Assembly: GCF_002101595.1 (NCBI RefSeq)
Contig: NZ_LQOM01000025.1
Location: 186,001-250,000, forward strand
Length of the DNA stretch: 64,000 nt
From: Mycobacterium celatum
Lineage (GTDB): Bacteria; Actinomycetota; Actinomycetes; Mycobacteriales; Mycobacteriaceae
Direction: 5' to 3'
The notes beneath the pieces are model-generated. The model saw only the letters and a program-made list of their open reading frames with translations. It had not been told where the DNA came from and did not search any database. This document shows, piece by piece, positions 11,968-20,275 of the stretch; the stretch's first letter is position 1; each line of letters starts with the position of its first letter. The position numbers were made by a program, and so were the translations under genes.

Positions 11968-12879
11968 TCAGTCTGCGGGGGCCGATGACCGCTCCATGTA
12001 GTCGGCGAGGATGCTGCTGACCAGCGATTCGATGGTCGATTCGATTGACGACGCGAGGGTTGCGGTGACCGACGCGACGGCTTGGGTGCGGAACCGCACC
12101 AACATGGTGATCAATTCGGCGATTTCGGTGTCGGCGGGCAGAGCCTCGCCCGGTTTGACGCGGTCGGCGACGTGTTCGGCGCCCGCCTGCACCAACAGTT
12201 CGCTGATCTGGTCGACCAGCGGCACGATTTGCTCGTGCAGATCGATCAGCTTGTCCATGCTCACGCCGTAGCTGCGGATCTCGTTGAATGCCTCGATCAA
12301 TTTCGGCCGGACGATTGTGGCCTGCTCGCCGTCGACCCGAATCACACCCAGCCTCACCAGCCGGTCGAATGCCGCCGCATCGTTGATACGCCGCTGCGCG
12401 TCGGAAAGCGGTATGGTTTCCGGTTTTTCGGTGGTCCAGGTCCCGACGATCGCCGTCTCCAGGCCCAGCACGTCGCCGAGATTCTTGCCTTCCTCCCAGG
12501 CGCTGAGCATTTCCCGCACGTGCGCAATGTTGTATCCCCGGTCGAGCATCGAGGTGATCAGCCGCAGCCGGGTCAGGTGGGTGTCGTTGAACAGGGCGAT
12601 CCGGCCCACGCGCAGCGGCGGCGGCAGCAGCCCGCGATCGCGGTAGACCCGAATGTTGCGGGTGGTGGTCCCGGCCAGCCGGGCCAGGTCGTCGATCCGG
12701 TATTCCCCGGAGACCGGGGATCCGTGCGGGTGACGTACCGCCGCGTCGAACAATTGGGACACCGCGGTTTCGATGACTTCCCGGGATTGACGCCGAACAC
12801 GTTTCGGCGCGCGCCGCAGGTTGGCCAGCACACCCGCGATGGTGCCGGTCTCTGCTCGTGGCGGTCGGTCGGGAGCCAT
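11968..12879 (-). CDS. MerR-family transcriptional regulator
   Basis: A 303-residue regulator. A MerR-type winged helix occupies about residues 55-130 (YRIDDLARLAGTTTRNIRVY, then DRGLLPPPLRVGRIALFNDT), followed by a long helical C-terminal part without a cysteine metal site. It therefore probably senses an organic ligand or has another input. The ATG overlaps the last base of the monooxygenase stop (TGATG), making it the last gene of the five-gene minus-strand operon 11968-17183. It probably controls that operon through the palindrome at 17199-17216, an inference from gene linkage. Confidence 0.88.
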   Translation of the reverse strand: MAPDRPPRAETGTIAGVLANLRRAPKRVRRQSREVIETAVSQLFDAAVRHPHGSPVSGEYRIDDLARLAGTTTRNIRVYRDRGLLPPPLRVGRIALFNDTHLTRLRLITSMLDRGYNIAHVREMLSAWEEGKNLGDVLGLETAIVGTWTTEKPETIPLSDAQRRINDAAAFDRLVRLGVIRVDGEQATIVRPKLIEAFNEIRSYGVSMDKLIDLHEQIVPLVDQISELLVQAGAEHVADRVKPGEALPADTEIAELITMLVRFRTQAVASVTATLASSIESTIESLVSSILADYMERSSAPAD

Positions 12880-14369
12880 CAGGCCGACGAACTGACCCGA
12901 ACGTCGGCGGGCCGTGCCGCCGCCTGGTAGTCGGCAAACCGGAAATCCCGCATCTGTCGAAGATACTGGGTGGCGAATCCCGGGTACATCGACGCGTTGA
13001 AACCATCCTTGGTGAGATACCAACTGCGGCAACCGGACATCCACGTCGTCTTGGTCAGCCGCTTCTGGATACGTTGGTTGTATCGGCGTTGGACGTCGGC
13101 GCGCACGTCGAGGTAGCGCAGGTCGCCCTCGAGGATGGTGGTGATGCCGCGCACCGCGTAGTCGAGCTGGCCCTCGATGTAGACCAGCAGCGAATTGTGG
13201 CCGGGCCCGGAGTTGGGGCCGGTCATGAAAAACAGGTTCGGGTAGCCGTGGGCATTGATGCTCTTGTAAGCCTGCGCGCCGCTGGCCCATTCGGCGGCCA
13301 GCGTCCGTCCGCCGAGCCCGGTGACGGGGAACGGCGGACCCGTCAGATGCACGTCGTAGCCGGTGGCGAACACGATGCAGTCCAAGTGATGCTCGACGCC
13401 GTCGCTGGTGCGGATCCCGGCCGGGCTCAGCGTCGCAATCGGCCAGTCGATGAGCTTGCAGTTCTGGCGTTGCAGCGCAGGGTAGTAATCGCTGGAGACC
13501 AGCATGCGTTTGCAGCCCGGCGCGAAGTCGGGCGTCAGCTGCCGGCGCAGCCACGGGTCTTTGACTGCCAGCCGCAGATGGGCCTTGCCGAGGCGCGCCA
13601 CCAGCGAGGTCAGCGGGGTCTTCCACACCAGCGCGGTAGCGCTGGCCTCGTGACCCCAGAACAACGCCTGCCGGGCAAGCTCTTGGGCTGCAGGCGCTTT
13701 CGCGAACAAAGTCTGCAGGGCCGGTGGTGTGGCAACGTCGAGGCGCGGCAGCACCCAGCCCGGCGTGCGCTGGAACACCTTGACGAATTCGGCTTGCTTG
13801 ACCAGTTCGGGAATGATCTGGATGGCGCTGGCACCGGTGCCGACGACGGCGACCCGCTTACCGGCGAAGTCGTAGTCGTGGTCCCACCGGGCACTGTGGA
13901 TCTTGTGCCCGCGGTACGTATCGAGGCCCCGGATGTCGGGGAAGCTGGAGTCCGGCAGTGGGCCCGACGCCAGAATCACCGTGCGGGCCCGAAACCGCTT
14001 GCGCCCGGCCGTGGTTGCCGTCCAGACCCCGGCGCCCTCGTCGAACGACAACCCGTTGACTTCCTGACCGAACCGGATGCGACGGCGGAGGTCGAACCGG
14101 GTGGCCATGTCTTCGATGTGACGGCGGATCTCCTCGGCGGGGGAGTAGGTCCGCGACCAACTCGGGTTTTTGGCGAACGAGAACGAGTACAGCAGCGACG
14201 GGATGTCGCAACTGGCGCCGGGATAGGTGGTGTCGCGCCAGGTTCCGCCCACCCGGTCACTGCGCTCGAGGATGACGAAATCCTGCACACCCGCCTCGGC
14301 CAGTTTGATCGCGGCGCCCAGGCCGGTGAAGCCGGCGCCGACGATCAGCGTTGCGTAAGTCTGGGTCAT
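12879..14369 (-). CDS. Flavin-containing monooxygenase, Baeyer-Villiger type
   Basis: A 496-residue FAD/NADPH enzyme. The N-terminal FAD motif GAGFTGLG is at about residues 11-18 and the NADPH motif GTGASAIQ at about 175. The Baeyer-Villiger fingerprint FxGxxxHxxxW is present as YRGHKIHSARWDH. Such enzymes insert oxygen next to a ketone or oxidise N or S atoms. Its partners (diiron protein, SDR, esterase) recall the Mtb mymA operon (Rv3083-Rv3089), and MymA is the closest kind of relative I can name. The ester product of the monooxygenase could be the esterase's substrate. Substrate unknown. Confidence 0.9.
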   Translation of the reverse strand: MTQTYATLIVGAGFTGLGAAIKLAEAGVQDFVILERSDRVGGTWRDTTYPGASCDIPSLLYSFSFAKNPSWSRTYSPAEEIRRHIEDMATRFDLRRRIRFGQEVNGLSFDEGAGVWTATTAGRKRFRARTVILASGPLPDSSFPDIRGLDTYRGHKIHSARWDHDYDFAGKRVAVVGTGASAIQIIPELVKQAEFVKVFQRTPGWVLPRLDVATPPALQTLFAKAPAAQELARQALFWGHEASATALVWKTPLTSLVARLGKAHLRLAVKDPWLRRQLTPDFAPGCKRMLVSSDYYPALQRQNCKLIDWPIATLSPAGIRTSDGVEHHLDCIVFATGYDVHLTGPPFPVTGLGGRTLAAEWASGAQAYKSINAHGYPNLFFMTGPNSGPGHNSLLVYIEGQLDYAVRGITTILEGDLRYLDVRADVQRRYNQRIQKRLTKTTWMSGCRSWYLTKDGFNASMYPGFATQYLRQMRDFRFADYQAAARPADVRVSSSA

Positions 14370-14372
14370 CGG

Positions 14373-15293
14373 TTATGCCGCCGGCTCGTAGGTCAGCTCT
14401 TTGAACCAGCTGGGCACCGGTTTGAGCAGCGGCCGGGGATAGCGCTCAGATAGCCACACCATGGAGTTGGCCAGCAGATGATAGGGATGCCGCGGGTTGA
14501 CCACCATGGCGGCGTGCCGCTTGAGGACTTGATACGTCGGCACCCGCCACGTGTATTCGCCGCGCTCACCGAGCTGCTTGAACCGCTTGACCGCGTTGTA
14601 AAGCCGCTCGGGCTCCATGCCCATGTCCTCCATCTCGTTGCGCACCCGGTTGAGCAGCGGCAGATACATCAGCGCGCCGATGATCAGGCCCGGTGAGGCG
14701 ACATTGCCGACGAAGTCAATTGCCAGCCTGCGTGCCTTGGCGTGGCCGATCATGTTGAGCACCTCGAAGTCAACTGCGAGGTGCCGTGATTCGTCGTTGT
14801 TGATCTTCTCGAACACCTGGTGGCAGACCGGGTCCTCGACCTCGTCGAGCAGGAACTTCAGCAGGGCGCCGTCCAGCGCGACCTCCAGCATCGGTATCAC
14901 GGTGCCCAGGATCGACAGGGACATTCCGTCGGCATAGGTGTCCAGCCACTGCATGGCCAGCCGGATGTTGACGTTGGGTTCGGGCATTTCGCCGTCGTCG
15001 AGCATTCCCCATCGCTTCATCAGCGCCAGCTCGGCATTGGCGTGCCGTTGCTCCTCGGCGTGGAAATACCGGTAGATCTCGGCCAGCGTCGTCGTTGGTG
15101 CCTTCTTGGCCAGCGCCGCAAATCCACGCGCGCCGATGTTCTCGATCCAGCACAGGTCGGCCATGAAAGCCTTCAGCTTGGGCCGGAACTCGTCGCTGAT
15201 CGTCTCGGCACCCGGTGCGTCCCAATCGATGTCGGCGAGCGCCCACTGCCGGTCCTTGATCTTGGCCAGCATCGTGTCCATATCGATAGTCAC
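14373..15293 (-). CDS. Ferritin-like diiron protein
   Basis: A 306-residue helical protein. Two ExxH-type pairs in context HAEEQRHANAE (about residue 78) and NDESRHLAVDF (about 166) are the usual ligands of a non-haem diiron centre in ferritin-like oxygenases and hydroxylases. Additional acidic residues (MLEVALDGALLKFLLDE) could complete the site. It lies three bases upstream of the monooxygenase gene and 19 after the SDR gene, so it is co-transcribed. The reaction is unknown; an oxygen-activating role on a lipid or alkyl substrate fits the operon. Confidence 0.78.
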   Translation of the reverse strand: MTIDMDTMLAKIKDRQWALADIDWDAPGAETISDEFRPKLKAFMADLCWIENIGARGFAALAKKAPTTTLAEIYRYFHAEEQRHANAELALMKRWGMLDDGEMPEPNVNIRLAMQWLDTYADGMSLSILGTVIPMLEVALDGALLKFLLDEVEDPVCHQVFEKINNDESRHLAVDFEVLNMIGHAKARRLAIDFVGNVASPGLIIGALMYLPLLNRVRNEMEDMGMEPERLYNAVKRFKQLGERGEYTWRVPTYQVLKRHAAMVVNPRHPYHLLANSMVWLSERYPRPLLKPVPSWFKELTYEPAA

Positions 15294-15312
15294 AGGCTTC
15301 TCCTTCGCGATT

Positions 15313-16155
15313 TCATGGCAGGCCGGCGCGGGATATCAAGCCGACCGCCCGGGTGTATGCGCCCGGGGCGAGCCGTTTGATGTTCCAGCCGATCTTGGCG
15401 TCCCACTGCGGCATGCAGTACAGGTCGCCGCGGTCATGGGCGTCCAGGCAGATGCGCGCAACCTTGTCCGGTGAAAAGCCGGTCCAGCGCATCAGTCTCG
15501 CGGCCAGTTCAGTGGATTCGGCGGTGATCCGGCCGGACTCGACGATGTTGGTCTTGACGAAGGTAGGGCACAGTACGGTGACTTTGACGCCGCTGCCAGA
15601 CAATTCGGCGGCCAGCGTTTCCGACAGCGATAACACACCAGCCTTGCTGACGTTGTAGGCGGCCATGCCGGGGGCGGCGCCGAATGCTGCGGCCGAGGCG
15701 ACGTTGATGATGCCGCGCGGCGGTTTCGACGGTTCGGCTTCTCGCAGGATCGGGGCGAATACGTGGCAACCGTGGATCGGCCCCCACAGGTTGACGCCCA
15801 GAGTCCAGCGCCAATCGTCAAGGGGCACTTCGCCGACGGGCATACCGCCGGCGCCGACGCCGGCGTTGTTGATCACCAGGCTGGGTGGGCCGCCGAACCA
15901 GGACTGCGACTTGGCGGCCAGTTCGGCCACGTCGTCGTATTGGGAGACGTCGCAGTGGATTGGAATGGCGCGACCGCCATGGGCGGTAATGCCGTCCGCC
16001 GTTGCGGTGGCGGCCGCTTCGTCGATGTCACTGCAGACGACGGCGCCGCCACGACGGGCGAGTTCGGCGGCGAACGCCGCACCGATCCCGCTGCCGGCGC
16101 CGGTCACCACCGCTGACGCGCCATGGCTGGTTCTGGGGGACTTCCGGCCGAGCAT
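15313..16155 (-). CDS. Short-chain dehydrogenase/reductase
   Basis: A 280-residue classical SDR. The cofactor motif TGAGSGIG sits near residues 18-25, NNAG near 97, and the catalytic Ser (NVASAAAFG) with YxxxK (YNVSK) near 155-175. The Asp at the end of the second strand (CSDIDEAAA) suggests NAD(H) preference. It lies between the esterase gene (two bases upstream) and the diiron gene. In the operon it could interconvert an alcohol and the ketone used by the Baeyer-Villiger enzyme. Confidence 0.9.
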   Translation of the reverse strand: MLGRKSPRTSHGASAVVTGAGSGIGAAFAAELARRGGAVVCSDIDEAAATATADGITAHGGRAIPIHCDVSQYDDVAELAAKSQSWFGGPPSLVINNAGVGAGGMPVGEVPLDDWRWTLGVNLWGPIHGCHVFAPILREAEPSKPPRGIINVASAAAFGAAPGMAAYNVSKAGVLSLSETLAAELSGSGVKVTVLCPTFVKTNIVESGRITAESTELAARLMRWTGFSPDKVARICLDAHDRGDLYCMPQWDAKIGWNIKRLAPGAYTRAVGLISRAGLP

Positions 16156-16157
16156 CG

Positions 16158-17183
16158 CTAGCTAGCCTCCGCGCCGGTCGACGAGCGCGCGTGCGCGCGA
16201 GGAGAGCCGGCGCGCATCGGCCCGACGGTGCCGACATGCAACGAATCGGCCACGAATTTCGCCACATAGGCCATCGCCTTGCCGGCTTCGGGGGACAGCC
16301 GTGGCAGGGCTTGGAACACATGCACCTGGTCCGGCCACACCTGCAGTTCGCAGCTTCCGCCGGCCGCGGTGATATCGGCGGCGAGGCGCTCGGCGTCGGC
16401 GGCCAGCATTTCGGCGCCGCCGGCCTGGATCAGCGTCGGTGGCAGCACGGGGCCGCCCGCGACGTCGAGGGACAGCCGACAATGCGTGGGATCGGTTCCA
16501 CGGCAATACAACTCGACCAGTCGTATGGCGTCGGCGGCCCGGATGGCCGGGTCGCGGCGGCGTCGTTCACGCTGCGCGGCCAAGCTAAAGGTGAGATCGA
16601 TCAGCGGCGAGAACAACACCAGTGCGGCCGGGCGGGCAGCGGCAACCTCCGGTTGCAGCAGCAGGTCCACCGCCAGATGTCCGCCAGCCGAATCCCCGGC
16701 TACCACAATGCGTTCCGGCGATATTTGGCGCGTCAGCCAATCAAATCCCGCGCGAACGTCGTCGGCGGCGGTGGGGAAGCGGTGCCGCGGCGCGAGCCGG
16801 TAGTCGACGGAAAACACCGCCAGCCCGGTCAATCGCGACAGCCACGCCGTCACCCGGCGGTGGGTGCGCGGCGAGCACAAGGCATATCCGCTGCCGTGGA
16901 CGAAGTACACGACTGCGTCGGTGCGCCGGACGCCCGGGCCGCGCACCCATTCGCCGACGACGCGCCGCCCGTCCGGGAGTCGGGTGTCGATCGATTCGAC
17001 ACGGGCTCCGGCCAACGACGGCCCGAAGGCATCCATGATGCCGGCCACGATTTGGCGCGACAGCCACAGACCCCAGGCCCGCTCGGGTGGTAGCACGGCG
17101 CTGAGCTGCCGCAATGTCAATGTGCTCGCGACCGCCGCGCCGCGGGACCGTAGCGATCCGCGGGCCGGCACACCGTCCGTCAT
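16158..17183 (-). CDS. Alpha/beta hydrolase, HSL-type esterase (LipR/MbtJ-like)
   Basis: A 341-residue hydrolase of the hormone-sensitive-lipase class. The oxyanion motif appears as HGSGY rather than HGGG, the nucleophile elbow as GDSAGG (near residue 190), and the late Asp/His triad part as PDQVHVFQ. It is the first gene of the five-gene operon, starting 15 bases after a palindrome. In Mtb the esterase gene mbtJ lies between mbtI and mbtA, as this one does. However, its operon partners look like the mymA set with lipR, so orthology to MbtJ is open. A role in mycobactin maturation is possible but not supported by domain evidence. Confidence 0.85.
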   Translation of the reverse strand: MTDGVPARGSLRSRGAAVASTLTLRQLSAVLPPERAWGLWLSRQIVAGIMDAFGPSLAGARVESIDTRLPDGRRVVGEWVRGPGVRRTDAVVYFVHGSGYALCSPRTHRRVTAWLSRLTGLAVFSVDYRLAPRHRFPTAADDVRAGFDWLTRQISPERIVVAGDSAGGHLAVDLLLQPEVAAARPAALVLFSPLIDLTFSLAAQRERRRRDPAIRAADAIRLVELYCRGTDPTHCRLSLDVAGGPVLPPTLIQAGGAEMLAADAERLAADITAAGGSCELQVWPDQVHVFQALPRLSPEAGKAMAYVAKFVADSLHVGTVGPMRAGSPRAHARSSTGAEAS

Positions 17184-17198
17184 GCGACTCAGTCAACA

Positions 17199-17216
17199 AC
17201 TAATGGTGACATTAGT
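17199..17216. promoter_or_regulatory. Palindromic operator at the head of the MerR/monooxygenase operon
   Basis: ACTAATGGTGACATTAGT has seven-base perfect arms around a GTGA centre, 15 bases upstream of the esterase start and about 20 beyond the mbtA stop. It is the only dyad of this strength in the gap, and the operon encodes a MerR regulator, so it is its likely target; a TetR-type site would look similar. Confidence 0.6.
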
Positions 17217-17238
17217 CAATGGCAATGTTGGCGTCGGC

Positions 17239-18840
17239 TCACGCCTGCAGCTGTGCTGCGATCCGCTTCTTGTCGAGCTTGCCAATTGCGGTGGTGGGCA
17301 AGGCTGTCATCGGTACCAGGACGTCGGGTCGGGTGTGGGTGGCGACCCCGCGGTCGTCCAGATAGCGGTTCAGCTCCGCCAATGTCACTGACTTGCCGCT
17401 GAAAACTACCGCAGCACAGATCTTTTCGCCGAGATGCTGGTCGGGTAGCGGCACCGCCGCAGCCGCCCGGATCGCAGGGTGGGTGAGCAGGTGCTCCTCC
17501 AGGTCGGCGGCGGCGACGGTCTCGCCGGCGCGGTGGATGACGTCTTTGACCCGCCCGGTGACCTCGAGGTTGCCGTCGGCGCGGCGACGCACCCGGTCGC
17601 CGGTGCGGTAGAAACCACCGGGCGTGAACGACCGCTCGTTGGCCGCGTCGTCGCGAAAGTAGCCGTTGAACGTGTAGGGGCCGCGCACCAGCAGCTCGCC
17701 CTCGGGTACCTCCGTGCCCGCCTCGTCCACCACCCGCAGCTCGTCGGCCTCGGACAGCGGCCGGCCCTGGGTGGTCTCCACGACGTCGAGCGGGTCGTCG
17801 AGGCGGGTGTAGTTGAGCAGTCCCTCGGCCATCCCGAACACCTGCTGCAGTCCCGACGTCAAGGTGGTGCGAATGTGGCGCGCGTCCGTGGCGGCGAGTT
17901 TGGAGCCGCCAACCTGCAGCAGCCGCAACGACGTCGGCGTGACCGGCTCCCACTCGCAGGCCTGGGCCCACAGCTTGGCCAGCGCCGGCACCAGTGCGGT
18001 GACCGTGACGCCGTGGCGGGCGATGGTCGCGAACGCGGACTCGGGGCTGGGATCGGTGGCGAACACGGTCGTTGCGCCGACGCTGATCGCACCGAGCAGG
18101 CCGGGGCAGGCCAGCGGAAAGTTGTGCGCGGCCGGCAGTGCCGCCAAGTACACGTCATCGCTCGTCAGTCGGCACAGCTCGGCGGTTGCGGTGGCGTTGT
18201 AGACGTAGTCGTCGTGAGTGCGGGGGATGAGTTTGGGCAGCCCGGTGGTACCGCCGGACACCAGCAGCAAGGCGGGAAGCGTTGTGTCGCAGACGATCTC
18301 GGGTGGGTCACTCGCGGGCAGCCGGGCAAGCGACGTGAACGGACCGGGATCGCCGTCGACGACGACGTGACGTAACTGCGGATGCGCTCCAACGAGCTGC
18401 TCGGCCATCGCGCGGTAGTCGAATCCGCTCGCCGTGTCGGCGATGACCAACCCGACCGCTTCGCTCGCGTGGGCGAAGTGGCTGAGCTCGGCGAAGCGAT
18501 GGCCCGGCAGACACATCACCGGGATGGCCCCGGCGCGCAGCAAACCGAAGAACGCAACGGCGAACTGACACGAATTCGGCAGGTCGAACAGCACCCGGTC
18601 GCCGGGCGCGACTCCGATCGCGGCAAACCCGCCGGCCGCCGCGTCGACGCGCTTGTCCAGGTCGGCGAATGTATGGCTGCGGACGGGATCGACGACGGCG
18701 AGGCGGTCCGGCCGGGCCGCCGCGGCCCGGCGCAGCAGCGAATCGACGGTCTGGCCGGCCCAGTACCCGGCAGCGCGGTAGCGTGCCGCCCGGTCCGGCG
18801 GAAATGGCACGAATCCGTCCAGCGGAGAGGTGACAGGCAC
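17239..18840 (-). CDS. mbtA: Salicylyl-AMP ligase MbtA
   Basis: A 533-residue aryl-acid adenylating enzyme of the EntE/DhbE type. It activates salicylate as salicyl-AMP and loads it on the aryl carrier domain of MbtB. The core motif A3 appears as LLLVSGGTTGLPK (about residue 190), the aryl-acid pocket region as ALPAAHNFPLACPG, A5 as FGMAEGLLNYTR, A7-A8 as YRTGDRVRRRADGNLEVTGRVKD and the catalytic lysine near AIGKLDKK. The GTG start faces mbtG across a divergent promoter with an IdeR box at 18903-18921, so it should be iron-repressed. Confidence 0.96.
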   Translation of the reverse strand: MPVTSPLDGFVPFPPDRAARYRAAGYWAGQTVDSLLRRAAAARPDRLAVVDPVRSHTFADLDKRVDAAAGGFAAIGVAPGDRVLFDLPNSCQFAVAFFGLLRAGAIPVMCLPGHRFAELSHFAHASEAVGLVIADTASGFDYRAMAEQLVGAHPQLRHVVVDGDPGPFTSLARLPASDPPEIVCDTTLPALLLVSGGTTGLPKLIPRTHDDYVYNATATAELCRLTSDDVYLAALPAAHNFPLACPGLLGAISVGATTVFATDPSPESAFATIARHGVTVTALVPALAKLWAQACEWEPVTPTSLRLLQVGGSKLAATDARHIRTTLTSGLQQVFGMAEGLLNYTRLDDPLDVVETTQGRPLSEADELRVVDEAGTEVPEGELLVRGPYTFNGYFRDDAANERSFTPGGFYRTGDRVRRRADGNLEVTGRVKDVIHRAGETVAAADLEEHLLTHPAIRAAAAVPLPDQHLGEKICAAVVFSGKSVTLAELNRYLDDRGVATHTRPDVLVPMTALPTTAIGKLDKKRIAAQLQA

Positions 18841-18902
18841 TACGGCGACTCCCTCCGGGCAAGTGTGTTCTGGTCCTGGGACATCGTGTAGCGTACAGAA
18901 AG

Positions 18903-18921
18903 TTAGGGAAGCCTGGGCTAA
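18903..18921 (+). promoter_or_regulatory. IdeR iron box in the mbtA/mbtG divergent promoter
   Basis: TTAGGGAAGCCTGGGCTAA fits the ends of the IdeR consensus TTAGGTTAGGCTAACCTAA (TTAGG and CTAA arms) with a looser centre. It lies 63 bases from the mbtA start and 32 from the mbtG start, well placed to control both. Confidence 0.72.
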
Positions 18922-18952
18922 TCAGCGGGGTGCGATTGTGGGTGATGCTCAG

Positions 18953-20275
18953 ATGAGCGGGACACTCGCGATCGTCGGGGCAGGCGCGAAAGCAGTGGCT
19001 GTGGCCGCAAAGGCGGCCGCGCTGCGCCAGATGGGCGTCGAGACGGTCGACATCGTGGCCATCGAACGCTCCGGCGTGGCGGCCAACTGGCGCGCCGGCG
19101 GCGGCTGGACGGACGGTCTGCAGCGCCTCGGCACCAGTCCCGAAAAAGACGTCGGCTTCCCGTACCGGTCGACTCTGGTGCCGGGCCGCAACGCCGAACT
19201 CAACGAACGGATGATGCAGTGGAGTTGGCAGTCCTACCTGGTCGCCACTGACCAATTCGTCGGCTGGGTCGACCGGGGCCGGCCGGCGCCGACGCACAAC
19301 ACCTGGGCGCAGTACCTGCGCTGGGTCGCCGACGTGGCCGGCTTGAACGTCATCTACGGCGAATTGGAGAGAATCTCGATCGACGGGTCGCGCTGGATGC
19401 TGCACACGCACGATTCGCGCCTGCCCGCCGACACCTTGATGATCACCGGTCCGGGCCAGCCGGAACGGTCCATCCTTTCCGGTGATCCGCGCATGTTGTC
19501 GATCGCGCAGTTCTGGCAACGCACCGCATGCAAGGACCGGATCACCGCCGAGAATGTCGCGGTGATCGGTGGTGGGGAGACCGCGGCCTCGATGCTCAAC
19601 GAGCTGTCGCACCACCGGGTTTCGGCGATCACCGCCATCTCGCCTCAGGCAACGTTGTTCACTCGCGGTGAGGGCTACTTCGAGAATTCGCTGTTTTCCG
19701 ATCCGACGAACTGGCGCAGCCTCACCCTGGCCGAAAGGCGTGAGTGTATCGCCCGCACCGACCGCGGGGTTTTCTCCTCGCGGGTTCAGGAGTCGCTGCT
19801 TGCCGACGAGCGGATCAAGCACCTGCGGGGCCGCGTCGTTCACGCAGTCGACCAGGACAACCGGATCTGGATCACATTGCACACCGACCGCGGTGGTGAA
19901 CCGATCGAGACCGTGCACGGCTTCGACTTGGTGATCGACGGATCCGGTGCCGACCCGCTCTGGTTCCTGCCGCTGTTGAGCCAGGACGCCGTCGACAGCC
20001 TGGAACTCTGGCTGGGCGGACCGCTGACCAGTGAACGACTGGAGGAGTCCATCGGCCCCGACCTGGCAGTTCGGGGTGCCAGCCCGAAGTTGGTGCTGCC
20101 CAACCTATCCGGTCTCAACGAGGGCCCGGGCTTTCCCAACCTGAGCTGCCTGGGACTACTGTCCGACCGTGTCCTTGGCGCCGGAATCGGCGTCACCGAG
20201 CCCTGCGTGAGCAGACGCAAAAGCCCCCAAAACCAAGGGTTTTCGGAGACTTTTGCGTCTGCTCGCCAAAACTAG
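18953..20275 (+). CDS. mbtG: L-lysine N6-monooxygenase MbtG
   Basis: A 440-residue flavoprotein that N-hydroxylates the lysine side chain to build the hydroxamate iron ligands of mycobactin. The FAD motif GAGAKAVA is at the N-terminus and a second nucleotide motif, GGGETAAS, near residue 205. The family's GWVDRGRPAPTHNTWAQYL region is present. The ATG at 18953 was chosen by homology and lies just after the iron box. The last about 20 residues (from VSRRKS onward) are encoded by a palindromic repeat (20209-20264) and are probably not part of the ancestral protein. The TAG stop overlaps the stop of the convergent mbtD. In Mtb mbtG is the penultimate gene of the main operon, so it has moved. Confidence 0.94.
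   Translation: MSGTLAIVGAGAKAVAVAAKAAALRQMGVETVDIVAIERSGVAANWRAGGGWTDGLQRLGTSPEKDVGFPYRSTLVPGRNAELNERMMQWSWQSYLVATDQFVGWVDRGRPAPTHNTWAQYLRWVADVAGLNVIYGELERISIDGSRWMLHTHDSRLPADTLMITGPGQPERSILSGDPRMLSIAQFWQRTACKDRITAENVAVIGGGETAASMLNELSHHRVSAITAISPQATLFTRGEGYFENSLFSDPTNWRSLTLAERRECIARTDRGVFSSRVQESLLADERIKHLRGRVVHAVDQDNRIWITLHTDRGGEPIETVHGFDLVIDGSGADPLWFLPLLSQDAVDSLELWLGGPLTSERLEESIGPDLAVRGASPKLVLPNLSGLNEGPGFPNLSCLGLLSDRVLGAGIGVTEPCVSRRKSPQNQGFSETFASARQN
20209..20264. repeat. Palindromic repeat, copy A (3' end of mbtG)
   Basis: Perfect 15-base arms GAGCAGACGCAAAAG and CTTTTGCGTCTGCTC enclose a 26-base loop that itself contains AAAACC/GGTTTT-type pairing. A second copy with the same arms lies at 23328-23390. 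Placed between convergent mbtG and mbtD it could act as a bidirectional terminator, but it is inside the mbtG frame and encodes that protein's tail (reading TFASAR near the end). Confidence 0.85.

Noticed and set aside
12858-14453. A long plus-strand reading frame (over 500 codons) opposite the monooxygenase gene
   Set aside because: It is antisense to a clear FAD enzyme and has the Arg/Gly/Gln-rich composition of shadow frames in this GC-rich DNA; no ribosome site.
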